Shown in pieces: positions 22,101 through 30,067 of a stretch of 33,599 nt of DNA. A program made the translations under genes and the position numbers. The notes below the pieces were generated by a model. The model saw nothing but the letters and a program-made list of their open reading frames with translations. It was not told the origin of the DNA and did not search any database. How positions within the stretch are numbered: position 1 is the first letter of the stretch; each line of letters starts with the position of its first letter. The stretch is from an uncultured Ruminococcus sp. Lineage in GTDB: Bacteria; Bacillota; Clostridia; Oscillospirales; Ruminococcaceae. The DNA lies in NCBI GenBank assembly GCA_946404705.1, contig CAMJES010000001.1:1-33599 (forward strand). The letters run 5' to 3'.

Positions 22101-22964
22101 TTATTTACGGATAAGCCGCAGCATATCCTCCCTTATCGGAGAAGAAAGGTGTATCTGTTTCCCCGAAACGGGCAGCGCAAATTCCAGCTCACCGCAATGC
22201 AGCGCTTGAAACGCCGTGTCCGAGATATCTCCGCCGTACATATCATCGCCTGCGAGAGGGTGTCCGATATGCGAAAAATGCACCCTTATCTGATGCGTCC
22301 TGCCCGTTTCGAGCTTTATCCGCACAAGAGTGTATTTTTCATTGCCGTCAATTACCGTATAGTTCGTCACAGCGCGCTGGCCGTCCGCGCGAACCTCCCT
22401 TGTTATGACCGAGCCGGCGTACCGTCCTATCGGCGCGTCTATCCGTCCGCTGCCCGAAAGCTTTCCGCAGACGACCGCAAAATATGTTTTTTCAATGCTC
22501 CCCGAAAGCCTTGCCGCCGCAAAGGAGTTCTTCGCAACCGCGCAAAGCCCTGATGTGTCCTTGTCAAGACGGTTTATCGGGCGAAACGTCATATCCCCGT
22601 GCTGCGCCGAAAAAAGGTTCCCGAGCGTGTCAAAGCGGTGACGGTGCGAGGGGTGTACGGGCATATCCACGGGCTTGTCGTAAACCGCCACATCATCGTC
22701 CTCATAGACAACGGGCGCGCGAAGGTCGGGGTTCACATCAAGCGGCTCTCCGCTCTGCATTTTCACAGCGGCGGTATCTCCCTTGTGGACAATATCGACC
22801 GTTCTTGCAGGCTCTCCGTTGAGCGTTATGCCGCCGCTGCATCTTTTAAGCTTTGTAATAAGACGTCGGGAAGCTCCGCTTTTGCGCAGAAACTCCCCGA
22901 CCGTTTTTCCGTCATCCTCGGCGGTGACGGCGAACTCTATTTTTCTTATATTATTTTCAGACAA
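22101..22964 (-). CDS. RluA-family pseudouridine synthase
   Basis: A 287-residue RNA-modifying enzyme that isomerises uridine to pseudouridine in rRNA or tRNA. The N-terminal S4-like RNA-binding domain spans about 10-70 (VGEFLRKSGASRRLITKLKR). The catalytic domain has the hallmark RPINRLDKDTSG with the catalytic Asp, then EKTYFAVVCGKL and the closing LETGRTHQIRVHFSHIGHPLAGDDMYGG. The open frame reaches 23051, but I chose the TTG at 22964 because AAGGAGG lies 7 bases upstream and the longer version would overlap most of the end of the preceding gene. With this start it overlaps that gene by eight bases. The exact target uridine cannot be told from the sequence. Confidence 0.93.
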   Translation of the reverse strand: MSENNIRKIEFAVTAEDDGKTVGEFLRKSGASRRLITKLKRCSGGITLNGEPARTVDIVHKGDTAAVKMQSGEPLDVNPDLRAPVVYEDDDVAVYDKPVDMPVHPSHRHRFDTLGNLFSAQHGDMTFRPINRLDKDTSGLCAVAKNSFAAARLSGSIEKTYFAVVCGKLSGSGRIDAPIGRYAGSVITREVRADGQRAVTNYTVIDGNEKYTLVRIKLETGRTHQIRVHFSHIGHPLAGDDMYGGDISDTAFQALHCGELEFALPVSGKQIHLSSPIREDMLRLIRK

Positions 22965-23802
22965 GGACTTCCTCCTTAATGCTCTCCGAATTTCCGGAAT
23001 TTTCTTCATCCGAATAATATCTGTAAAAGATCTCCGCAAACGCCGATGCAAAGGTCATCTTTGTATAAGGTATAACAAATATCAGAGGAAAAACCGCAAT
23101 ACAGCTTATCCAAAGCGGCGCAAGCGAGAACATAAGCTTTACTATACCGAGCCTGAATCCCTTTGATATCTTTATGCTTTCCGCAATGATCTCCTTCGCA
23201 GACTTTTCGGGATCCGCCGCATACAGATACGGCACAAAGCTGTATCTTATAAAGAAAATTATGTAAAAATAAACCACAACCGCCCCGATAACAGCCGAAA
23301 CAGCAAGGTTAGCCGCCGCTGCCGCAGGATTTCTTTCAAGCAGCGAATAAACGTGCCACGCCATAGCGCCCAAAAATGCGGCAGGAACAGCTGCCATAGC
23401 AAGTCTTTTGGCAAAAACCGTCATCTCAAGCTCAAGCGTTCTCTTTATATGCCGCTTGTGCATATAGCAGCTCAAAAATCCCGAACCGGGAATACTCGTC
23501 GCCTTTGCCTCTTGAAAATAGAACCACGCCGAGCCGTATTTGAGCGGAATAAGCATTATATAAAGCAGACACGCACAAACAGCCGCCGCAAGTCCAAGCT
23601 TCCAGCCGCCCTCGCCAAGGCTGCCTACACCAAAGCTTATAACGCCTGCTCTGAAAAGGCACTCCGTCATTATCAGGAACGCAAGCACAGCCAGCGCTAT
23701 CACAGCCGCAAGGATAAAGACCTCGCCCACGCACTCGCCCCAGCAGTATTTGAGCCTTTTTGCCGCAATATGTCTGTATCGCTCATTATCCAAGCTTTTC
23801 AT
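22957..23802 (-). CDS. Integral membrane protein, DUF975-like
   Basis: A 281-residue membrane protein of unknown function. It has about six hydrophobic segments: about 28-50, 70-90, 130-150, 165-190 and two around 225-255. The polar N-terminus carries RYRHIAAKRLKYCWGE and a cytosolic loop has GSGFLSCYMHKRHIKRTLELE. The C-terminal RYSFVPYLYAADPEKSAKEIIAESIKISKGFR block resembles the conserved segment of DUF975 membrane proteins (the pattern of IxxSxxxxKGxK), which gives the tentative name. It lies 11 bases after the histidine phosphatase gene and overlaps the pseudouridine synthase gene, so the three form one operon. The shared operon does not reveal its job. Confidence 0.7.
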   Translation of the reverse strand: MKSLDNERYRHIAAKRLKYCWGECVGEVFILAAVIALAVLAFLIMTECLFRAGVISFGVGSLGEGGWKLGLAAAVCACLLYIMLIPLKYGSAWFYFQEAKATSIPGSGFLSCYMHKRHIKRTLELEMTVFAKRLAMAAVPAAFLGAMAWHVYSLLERNPAAAAANLAVSAVIGAVVVYFYIIFFIRYSFVPYLYAADPEKSAKEIIAESIKISKGFRLGIVKLMFSLAPLWISCIAVFPLIFVIPYTKMTFASAFAEIFYRYYSDEENSGNSESIKEEVLV

Positions 23803-23813
23803 CAGACTTCTCC

Positions 23814-24452
23814 TTAAAACTCGTTGTAGTCGGCAGCGTTTTCGAACGGCACCTTTCCGATTATCTCAAACACGCCGCCGTTCTGCCAAAGCATCGCCGA
23901 AACATTCACCATGTACCCCTCGCCGGGGTCGCAGGCAAAGTCCATCGGCTTCATTTTCGGCAGTCCGAAGCAGGACATAAGGTTCATAAGTATGCCCGAA
24001 TGCGTAACAACGCCTGCTTCGTGGATATTTTCCTTCATCATATCCATTATAATAAGGTTAAGACCCGAAAGACTGCGGTTTATCATGCTGCGCAGGCTCT
24101 CGCCGTTCGGAGGAGGATTGTCAAGTCCGCCCTTTATCCAATTATGATAGCTGTCCAGCTCCAAAAGCTCGGTAAGCTCTATCCCCTCGAACACACCGAA
24201 ATCCATCTCGGTCATTTCATCGCATATCACGATCTCACGGTCTGGGAAGATTATCTCCGCCGTCTGTATCGCACGGGTCAAGGGGCTTGAATAGACCCTG
24301 TTTACCTTCGGATAGGCATAGACCTTTGCCTTTTCTTCAAGGTCTGCTCTGCCCTTGTCGGAAAGCGGCCAGTCGGATTTGCCGATATATATTCCCTTTT
24401 CGTTCGCCTCGGTCAGACCGTGACGTATAAATGTTATCTTATATCCGTTCAT
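23814..24452 (-). CDS. Histidine phosphatase (phosphoglycerate-mutase-like) family protein
   Basis: A 212-residue cytosolic phosphatase. The catalytic phospho-His is His11 in ITFIRHGLTEAN. Other conserved positions are the YSSPLTRAIQTAEI block (about 54-67) with its Arg, the acid EMDFGVFEGIEL (about 82-93) and the second His in GVVTHSGILMNLM (about 148-160). The NPPPNGESL segment is typical of the cobalamin-phosphatase/PhoE branch, so a small phosphorylated metabolite is the likely substrate rather than phosphoglycerate in glycolysis. The ATG at 24452 follows AAGGAAG. A perfect -35 and near-perfect -10 promoter precedes it, which drives this gene, the DUF975-like gene and the pseudouridine synthase gene. 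Confidence 0.88.
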   Translation of the reverse strand: MNGYKITFIRHGLTEANEKGIYIGKSDWPLSDKGRADLEEKAKVYAYPKVNRVYSSPLTRAIQTAEIIFPDREIVICDEMTEMDFGVFEGIELTELLELDSYHNWIKGGLDNPPPNGESLRSMINRSLSGLNLIIMDMMKENIHEAGVVTHSGILMNLMSCFGLPKMKPMDFACDPGEGYMVNVSAMLWQNGGVFEIIGKVPFENAADYNEF

Positions 24453-24486
24453 AGAATTCTTCCTTAAAAAATTTTCTTAATAATAT

Positions 24487-24515
24487 AGTATATAATAACA
24501 GCCCGTTTTTGTCAA
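24487..24515 (-). promoter_or_regulatory. Promoter of the histidine phosphatase operon
   Basis: On the minus strand TTGACA (24515-24510), 17 bases, TATACT (24492-24487): a perfect -35 box and five of six matches in the -10 box. Confidence 0.82.
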
Positions 24516-24733
24516 TACGAGCCTGCGCCGTGGCGTAATTTATACAAATAAAATTTACATTATATCCAAAATTATGTGCAAACCGCTGTTTTTCAATATC
24601 TTGACAGCTGCGCGAAAATAAGCCACAATATGTTGTATTATGCCGATTCTGCGTGAGATAGCGCCTATTTAATATTATGTAACATCAACAAAAAACATTT
24701 ATAACATTTATCGAGTTTTTTGCGAAAATCCTC
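24516..24733. other. Intergenic region upstream of the XRE regulator
   Basis: AT-rich and without a supported gene. A perfect TTGACA (24601-24606) is followed 17 bases later by CACAAT (24624-24629); this may be a second, distal plus-strand promoter for the regulator. Confidence 0.4.
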
Positions 24734-24775
24734 TTTACAAAATGTACGTTATAAGATATAATTTACTGTACGTAA
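24734..24775 (+). promoter_or_regulatory. Promoter of the XRE regulator with direct-repeat operator candidate
   Basis: TTTACA (24734-24739), 17 bases, TATAAT (24757-24762). The 7-base word TGTACGT occurs twice, at 24743-24749 in the spacer and at 24767-24773 over the start site, 24 bases apart. This placement would allow self-repression. Confidence 0.65.
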
Positions 24776-24831
24776 TTGTCGATTAAGAAAGATATATATA
24801 GAAATTACGAGAACTATCGGGAGGTGACAAG

Positions 24832-25539
24832 ATGAATTCCGACTTTCCAAGAATCATTACCCTTTTAAGGAAAGAAAGAGGCATCAGTCAGAAAAACGCA
24901 GCGGCGGATCTGGGGATATCCCAAGCGCTGCTCTCACATTACGAAAAAGGCATCCGCGAATGCGGACTTGAATTTCTTGTCAAGGCAGCGGATTATTATA
25001 ACGTTTCCTGCGACTATCTGCTCGGACGTTCGCCCGAACCTGCAGGAAAGACCCTTTCCTATGACGATATCCCCGAGCAGGACACCAACTCGGGAAAGAT
25101 CGCGGCAGGCGGCAGTATGATGGCTGCATTCAACCGCAAGCTTATCGTTAATTCGCTCAACGTCCTTTTCTCGCTTATACAGAAAACGGGCAGCAATACC
25201 ATTATGAAAGCTGTTTCGTCCTATATGATGCTTGCAATATACAAGATGTTCAGGGTCGTATATTCCTGCAATTCAAAGAACGACCAGCGCTTCTTCACTA
25301 TCCCCGAGGCAGCGGCTTCGGGTTCGGCTTCGGCAGCAATGGCAATGTGCGAAGCAGAGGCAACGGCAGCCGCAAAGGGCGTTGTCTTCGGCGAGAACGA
25401 CATTGCATCCGAAACGGACGACAATATCATCACCGCTTCAACCCTTTCCGAAGAATATGCAGGCTCCGCTTCATCTCTGCTCAACGTTGTGAAGAACAGC
25501 GAAGCAAAAATAAAGATCATCAGCGACAGCTCGAAATAA
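24832..25539 (+). CDS. XRE-family transcriptional regulator with uncharacterised C-terminal domain
   Basis: A 235-residue protein. Residues about 7-65 form an HTH_3/Cro-type DNA-binding domain: IITLLRKERGISQKNAAADL, then GISQALLSHYEKGIRECGLEF and the SCDYLLGRS end. From about 90 onward a helical region (MMAAFNRKLIVNSLNVLFSLI, then AVSSYMMLAIYKMFRVV) and an Ala-rich segment (GSASAAMAMCEAEATAAAKG, about 165-184) have no recognisable domain; I take them as a signal-sensing or oligomerising part. The start ATG has GGGAGGTG upstream. The gene is alone in its unit, divergent from the phosphatase operon and followed by a strong terminator. Its target is unknown apart from possible self-regulation. 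Confidence 0.85.
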   Translation: MNSDFPRIITLLRKERGISQKNAAADLGISQALLSHYEKGIRECGLEFLVKAADYYNVSCDYLLGRSPEPAGKTLSYDDIPEQDTNSGKIAAGGSMMAAFNRKLIVNSLNVLFSLIQKTGSNTIMKAVSSYMMLAIYKMFRVVYSCNSKNDQRFFTIPEAAASGSASAAMAMCEAEATAAAKGVVFGENDIASETDDNIITASTLSEEYAGSASSLLNVVKNSEAKIKIISDSSK

Positions 25540-25562
25540 CGTATCGACATAATATGCTTTTC

Positions 25563-25599
25563 ACAATTCCGCTTTTTTTCCGAAAGCGGAATTGTTTTT
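25563..25599 (+). terminator. Rho-independent terminator after the XRE regulator
   Basis: A 13-base-pair stem ACAATTCCGCTTT / AAAGCGGAATTGT (25563-25575 with 25583-25595) with a 7-base loop runs into a T tract ending at 25599. Confidence 0.9.
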
Positions 25600-25642
25600 G
25601 CTTTAATGCATAATACTAATACTAATTCCGAAAAAACATCAT

Positions 25643-25690
25643 AAAACAGCGGTTTTAAAAGCGTCGGTTTTGTGTGAAACGCTGTTTTTT
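25643..25690 (+). terminator. Second, long-loop terminator-like hairpin
   Basis: AAAACAGCG (25643-25651) pairs with CGCTGTTTT (25680-25688) across a 28-base loop and is followed by TT. It lies between the XRE terminator and the apbE promoter and may insulate the latter. Confidence 0.4.
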
Positions 25691-25710
25691 AAGGTAAATT
25701 CTGAAATCAC

Positions 25711-25739
25711 TTGACGCAAAGAAAATATTAAGATAAAAT
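25711..25739 (+). promoter_or_regulatory. Promoter of apbE, probably of the apbE-rnf region
   Basis: TTGACG (25711-25716), 17 bases, TAAAAT (25734-25739). Transcription would start at about 25746, one or two bases before the apbE ATG. Confidence 0.7.
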
Positions 25740-25747
25740 TAATATGT

Positions 25748-26758
25748 ATGAGTATCTTTAAATTTAAGACAAAATATGCCGTTTCTGCGGTGCTTTCCTG
25801 CGTTATGCTCTGCTCTTGTATGACGGCGCGAAAACCGCAGACAGAGGAAATGTTCGCTTTTGATACTTATGTCAGCATCACAAGCTATGATCCCTCGGAT
25901 AACGGCGCCAAAGAACTGCTTGCGGCTCTCGATGAAGAGTTCTCGCAGACCTACACAAAAAACGCCAACGCGATAAACGGCGAAAATATACTTAAATGTG
26001 CCGATATATGCCGTGAATGGAACAGCGAATTTGGCGATCTTTTCGGCGAAAGCATAAACTTCACCTGCGGCGCGCTCACAAAACTTTGGGGAATATCGGG
26101 CGAAGCTCCGCACGTTCCCAACGAAAGCGAGCTTTCCGCCGCGCTTGAAACGATAACCGATGAGAACACTCCGTTTTTGCTTATGCCAAGCGGAACAATG
26201 CTCGATTTCGGCGCGTCTGCTAAGGGCTTCGCCTGCGACAAGGCAAAGGCGCTGCTTGACACTTCGGGCGCAAAGTGCGAAATAATCTCGCTCGGCTCGT
26301 CCACGCTTCTCTACGGCGCAAAGCCCGACGGTTCATCGTTCAAAGCAGCCGTAAAGGATCCGCTCTCCCCCTCCTCTTACCTCGGCACGATAGAAACCGA
26401 CGCCGCTTTTATCTCGACAAGCGGCGGATACGAGCGTTATTTTGAAGAAAACGGCATAAAATATGAACATATCCTTTCGCCGCAAACGGGAATGCCCGTT
26501 GAAACCGACCTCTGCTCGGTAACAGTCATAGCTTCGACAGATATCCCAAACGGCGGAATTTATACCGACCTGCTCGCAACCGCGATTTACAGCGGCGGAA
26601 CCTCTGTCCTGACCGAATTTATGGAGCAGGACAACGGTTTTGGCGATGCCATTTATGGCATCGTTGCGGCAGATAAAAACAATAACGTCTACGTCAGCTC
26701 GGGAGTTGATTTTACCCTTTATGAAAGCTCAGGTTTCAAGCTCAAGGAGAACCTTTAA
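25748..26758 (+). CDS. apbE: FAD:protein FMN transferase, lipoprotein form
   Basis: A 336-residue extracytoplasmic enzyme that attaches FMN from FAD to a Thr of RnfG and RnfD. The signal peptide ends in LCSC (Cys24). Family blocks follow: FAFDTYVSITSY (about 37-48), INFTCGALTKLWG (about 99-111), LDFGASAKGFACDKA (about 156-170) where the usual form is DLGGIAKGYA, AFISTSGGYERYF, then ILSPQTGMPVE (usual DPRTGxPV) and DLLATAIYSGG, which carries the metal-binding Asp. Several positions are drifted, but the flavin-binding pattern is intact. The ATG at 25748 is the only start that keeps the signal peptide; there is no ribosome binding site and the promoter places transcription start next to it. It leads the gene set that ends with rnfCDGEAB, its expected client. 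Confidence 0.94.
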   Translation: MSIFKFKTKYAVSAVLSCVMLCSCMTARKPQTEEMFAFDTYVSITSYDPSDNGAKELLAALDEEFSQTYTKNANAINGENILKCADICREWNSEFGDLFGESINFTCGALTKLWGISGEAPHVPNESELSAALETITDENTPFLLMPSGTMLDFGASAKGFACDKAKALLDTSGAKCEIISLGSSTLLYGAKPDGSSFKAAVKDPLSPSSYLGTIETDAAFISTSGGYERYFEENGIKYEHILSPQTGMPVETDLCSVTVIASTDIPNGGIYTDLLATAIYSGGTSVLTEFMEQDNGFGDAIYGIVAADKNNNVYVSSGVDFTLYESSGFKLKENL

Positions 26759-27110
26759 GCCGTCCGATATCGTCATAGCCGTTATTGCTGCGGCTCTCCT
26801 TGCAGCGGTGCTGATATTCCGCAGTATTGCCGAGCCGAACGGTTCTTTGGCGGCTGTATTTTTCAACGGTGAGCAAATAGCTTCGCTTTCTCTCGGAACG
26901 GACGGCGTTTATCCATTCGATGAATACGGCGTAACGGTCGAGGTCACAAACCGCAGCGTGAGGGTGATAAACTCCGACTGCCCCGACAAGATTTGCGAAA
27001 AAACAGGGTTTATATCGTCCTCTGCGCAGACGATCGTCTGCCTGCCGAACCGCATTTCGGTTCGTATAATTGGTAATACAGACAGTAATATTGATGTTGT
27101 TTTAAACTAA
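26721..27110 (+). CDS. NusG domain II-containing membrane protein
   Basis: A 129-residue protein with one N-terminal helix (about 17-36, IVIAVIAAALLAAVLIF) and an extracytoplasmic NusG domain II-like fold: AAVFFNGEQIASLSLGTDGVY, then the conserved NRSVRVINSDCPDKICEKTGFIS segment and the closing QTIVCLPNRISVRI. The CPDKxC segment is the family mark. The open frame reaches 26640, but I chose the ATG at 26721 because it gives a normal N-terminus; GGGAG 15 bases upstream is a weak binding site. It overlaps apbE by 38 bases, so coupling with apbE is likely. In Clostridia this gene commonly accompanies apbE, Gx transporter and rnf genes. Its molecular role is not known. Confidence 0.85.
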   Translation: MKAQVSSSRRTFKPSDIVIAVIAAALLAAVLIFRSIAEPNGSLAAVFFNGEQIASLSLGTDGVYPFDEYGVTVEVTNRSVRVINSDCPDKICEKTGFISSSAQTIVCLPNRISVRIIGNTDSNIDVVLN

Positions 27111-27121
27111 AAGGAATTGGG

Positions 27122-27637
27122 ATGAAGCTTAATCCGTTCAAATCAGCCGCAGGCTATGTTGCCATAACGGGAATAATGCTTGCGCTTGCCGCTGCGCTCA
27201 CGACCTTAGAAAGCCTTTTCTCGGCTTTCCTGCCTGCAGGAGTGAGGATAGGACTTGCGAATATCGTTGTGCTTTGCGCCGCAGAATGTATAAACGCCCC
27301 GACTGCGCTGCTTATAACGCTGCTCAAGTCGGTTTTCGTGCTGCTTACACGCGGCTTTACGGCAGGAGTTATGTCACTTTGCGGCGGACTTCCTGCATTT
27401 GCCGTGACAATATTTATGCTGAAAAAAACGAGCGCGTCATATATTGGGATAAGCGTTTCGGGCGCGGTACTTCATATATTCGGTCAACTTTTTGCCGCCT
27501 GCTTTTTCACGGGCAGCATTTATACCTTATATTATGCTCCGCTGCTGCTTGTAACGGCGGTCGCTTCGGGCTTTTTCACGGGCGCGGTTTCGGGACGGAT
27601 ATCTCCGCTGCTGAAAAATCGCATTTCACGGTTGTAA
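27122..27637 (+). CDS. Gx transporter family protein (HepS component I-like)
   Basis: A 171-residue integral membrane protein with about five helices, beginning VAITGIMLALAAALTTLESL. The AGVRIGLANIVVLCAAE (about 39-55) and KSVFVLLTRGFTAGVMSLCGG (about 69-89) blocks are typical of the family annotated as Gx transporter or heptaprenyl diphosphate synthase component I, which resembles the substrate-binding subunit of ECF vitamin transporters. AAAGGAATT lies a few bases before the ATG and the gene starts 11 bases after the NusG domain II gene. Members often sit next to apbE and rnf, so a flavin- or quinone-related substrate is possible, but this is inference from position only. Confidence 0.85.
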   Translation: MKLNPFKSAAGYVAITGIMLALAAALTTLESLFSAFLPAGVRIGLANIVVLCAAECINAPTALLITLLKSVFVLLTRGFTAGVMSLCGGLPAFAVTIFMLKKTSASYIGISVSGAVLHIFGQLFAACFFTGSIYTLYYAPLLLVTAVASGFFTGAVSGRISPLLKNRISRL

Positions 27638-27782
27638 AGCCCAATATCATTGCAAATTCTGTAGGGGACGGGTTTCCCGTCCCATTCAAACATCGCACAC
27701 ATAACCACGTTATATCTCGAGGCATTTTGCCCCGTTATTATATCCCCAAAAAGCATTACTTTGATCATGGAGGAATATGCAG
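27638..27782. repeat. Intergenic repeat-type sequence with a GGGACGGG/CCCGTCCC hairpin
   Basis: The gap between the Gx transporter gene and rnfC holds a perfect 8-base-pair hairpin with a 3-base loop (27665-27672 with 27676-27683) and no T tract, so it is not a classical terminator. The following TCGAGGCATTTTGCCCCG text has the look of a dispersed repeat of gut Clostridia. No gene and no clear promoter were seen. Confidence 0.5.
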
Positions 27783-29078
27783 ATGAAAAAACTTAACGGC
27801 GTTCATCTTTCGCACGACAAAAGAACGCAGAACTGCGCTACGGCAGAATTTCCGCTGCCGAAGCAGGTCATAGTTCCGATGTCGCAGTCGATGGGTGCGC
27901 CATGCAATTGCCTTGTCAAGGCAGGAGATACCGTTGCAGTCGGTCAGAAGATCGGCGATACGGACGCTTTTATGTCCGTTCCGATACATTCGCCCGTTTC
28001 AGGCATGGTAAGCGCTGTCACAGACTATCTTCTTCCGAGCGGCGGAACCTGCAAGGCGGCTGTTATCGACACAGACGGAGAACAGAAAACCGATGAATCG
28101 ATAAAAGCGCCCGAGATCACCGACCGTAAGTCGTTCATCGCGGCAATGCGTGAGAGCGGACTTGCAGGTCTTGGCGGCGCAGGCTTTCCTGCACACGTTA
28201 AAATGGGCTTTGACCCCTCAAAAACACCTATCGACACTCTCGTTATCAACGCTGCGGAGTGTGAACCGTTCATCACCTCTGACTTTCGCCAGATGGTCGA
28301 AGCTCCGGACGATGTTTTAGACGGAATACAGCTTGTACAGAAATGGCTTAAAATTCCTAACTGTAAAATCTGTATCGAAAGCAACAAGCCCGAGGCAATC
28401 GCTCTTCTGAAAGAGAAAACCGCCGACAACAAGGCTATCGAAGTCGTGACTCTCCCCTCGTCCTATCCGCAGGGCGCAGAAAAGGTCATCATCTTCTCCG
28501 CAACGGGCAGAGTTGTTGAAGAGGGTGAGCTTCCTGCAAATCAGGGCGTTATGGTAATGAACGTTTCCTCGGCTGCTTTCGTAAGCACCTACTGCAAAAC
28601 GGGTATGCCGCTCGTCCGCAAGCGCATCACACTTGACGGTGACGCTATAACCAAGAACAACGGAAACTATTTCGTTCCTATCGGCACAAAGCTTTCGGAT
28701 ATTCTCGAATACGGCGGCGCGGAAAACCCCAAAAAGGTTCTCTATGGCGGCCCTATGATGGGCTTCCCCGTTTATGATACCGACCAGCCTATCCTTAAAA
28801 CAACAAACGCTGTCCTCGCCTTCAACGATGTAAAGGAAGAAAAGGAAACAGCTTGTATCCGCTGCGGAAACTGCATAAAGGTATGTCCGATGAACCTTAT
28901 GCCGAACCTTCTGCTCCGTGCATATAAGGCAAAGGACGTTGAAGCTTTACAAGAGCTTAAAGTATCGCTCTGCATGAACTGCGGCTGCTGCTCATATATC
29001 TGTCCGGCACACAAACCGCTTGCAGAATCAAATCAGCTTGCAAAGGGCCTCTTGCCTCGCCCTGCGCCCAAGAAGTGA
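27783..29078 (+). CDS. rnfC: Rnf complex subunit C
   Basis: A 431-residue peripheral subunit of the ferredoxin:NAD+ oxidoreductase. An N-terminal barrel-sandwich domain (about 20-100) is followed by the NADH/FMN-binding part with GLGGAGFPAHVKM (about 124-136) and INAAECEPFITSDFRQM (about 149-165), then a SLBB domain. Two [4Fe-4S] clusters are bound by CIRCGNCIKVCP (358-369) and CMNCGCCSYICP (397-408). It reduces NAD+ with electrons delivered through RnfB and the membrane part. I chose the ATG at 27783 since GGAGGA lies 8 bases before it; an ATG at 27777 is too close to that site. It starts the rnfCDGEAB cluster, with 14 bases to rnfD. Confidence 0.97.
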   Translation: MKKLNGVHLSHDKRTQNCATAEFPLPKQVIVPMSQSMGAPCNCLVKAGDTVAVGQKIGDTDAFMSVPIHSPVSGMVSAVTDYLLPSGGTCKAAVIDTDGEQKTDESIKAPEITDRKSFIAAMRESGLAGLGGAGFPAHVKMGFDPSKTPIDTLVINAAECEPFITSDFRQMVEAPDDVLDGIQLVQKWLKIPNCKICIESNKPEAIALLKEKTADNKAIEVVTLPSSYPQGAEKVIIFSATGRVVEEGELPANQGVMVMNVSSAAFVSTYCKTGMPLVRKRITLDGDAITKNNGNYFVPIGTKLSDILEYGGAENPKKVLYGGPMMGFPVYDTDQPILKTTNAVLAFNDVKEEKETACIRCGNCIKVCPMNLMPNLLLRAYKAKDVEALQELKVSLCMNCGCCSYICPAHKPLAESNQLAKGLLPRPAPKK

Positions 29079-29092
29079 GAAAGGAGAATATT

Positions 29093-30067
29093 ATGACAGG
29101 TTTAAGAGTTTCTCCGTCACCTCACAGAAGTGCCGGACTTACTACGCAGAAGATAATGCTCATGGTCATCATCGCTCTTCTGCCTGCAGCTGTTATGGGC
29201 TGCGTTTACTTCGGCTTAAAGGCTGCGCTCGTTCTTATACAATGTATTGCATACTGCGTTGCCTTTGAAGCAATCTTCGCTGCTGTTGCAAAAAAACCGC
29301 AGACGATCTCCGACCTTTCCGCAGCAGTAACGGGTCTTTTGCTCGGAATGAATCTTCCCGCGACTGTTCCGTTCTATGTTCCGCTCATCGGCAGCTTCTT
29401 TGCTATCGTTATCGTTAAGCAGCTTTTCGGCGGCATCGGTCAGAACTTTGCAAACCCTGCTATCGCCGCAAGAATCGTGCTTATGGTATCATTCTCGTCA
29501 GAGATGACAAACTGGGTCGTTCCGTTCTGGTACAAGAACGGCGCTGACGCTGTTACGGGCGCAACTCCGCTCGCAGCTTCATGGCTCGACAACGGCTCTG
29601 CAATGGTTTCTCCGTTCACCTTCAAGGATATGCTCCTCGGAACAACGGGCGGCTGTATCGGTGAGACCTGCGCGCTCGCACTTATCATCGGCGGTATATT
29701 ACTTATCGCAGCAAGGATAATCTCCCCTGCAACACCGATCGCATTTATCGGCGTTTTCGGTGTACTTACACTTATCTACACAGGCAGCCTTACCGTTACC
29801 GTTTATCAGCTGCTCGCAGGCGGACTTATGATTGGCGCATTCTTTATGGCTACCGACTATGCAACAACTCCGCTCACTACTAAGGGCAAGATCGTTTTCG
29901 GCGCAGGCTGTGCAATAATCACATTCGTTATCCGTCAGTTCGGTTCATTCCCCGAGGGCGTTTCATTCTCTATACTCCTTATGAACCTTTTGACACCTTA
30001 CATCGACAAGCTTTGCAGAACAAAGCCGCTCGGTGCAAAGAAACCCGTAAAGGAGGCTGCTAAGTAA
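29093..30067 (+). CDS. rnfD: Rnf complex subunit D
   Basis: A 324-residue integral membrane subunit with about nine helices; the first begins near residue 20. It carries a covalently bound FMN at Thr158 of the VTGATPLA motif, which ApbE should attach. The GGIGQNFANPAIAARIVLM block and the KGKIVFGAGCAIITFVIR helix are typical of RnfD/NqrB. It forms part of the ion-translocating core with RnfE and RnfA; pumping of Na+ or H+ cannot be told apart from the sequence. The ATG at 29093 has AAGGAG 6 bases upstream; the open frame starts at 29075 but that codon lacks a binding site. Its stop overlaps the rnfG start (TAATG). Confidence 0.97.
   Translation: MTGLRVSPSPHRSAGLTTQKIMLMVIIALLPAAVMGCVYFGLKAALVLIQCIAYCVAFEAIFAAVAKKPQTISDLSAAVTGLLLGMNLPATVPFYVPLIGSFFAIVIVKQLFGGIGQNFANPAIAARIVLMVSFSSEMTNWVVPFWYKNGADAVTGATPLAASWLDNGSAMVSPFTFKDMLLGTTGGCIGETCALALIIGGILLIAARIISPATPIAFIGVFGVLTLIYTGSLTVTVYQLLAGGLMIGAFFMATDYATTPLTTKGKIVFGAGCAIITFVIRQFGSFPEGVSFSILLMNLLTPYIDKLCRTKPLGAKKPVKEAAK

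Noticed and set aside
27665..27683. Terminator between the Gx transporter gene and rnfC
   Set aside because: The GGGACGGG/CCCGTCCC hairpin has no T tract after it; it looks like a dispersed repeat, and rnf may still be transcribed from the apbE promoter.
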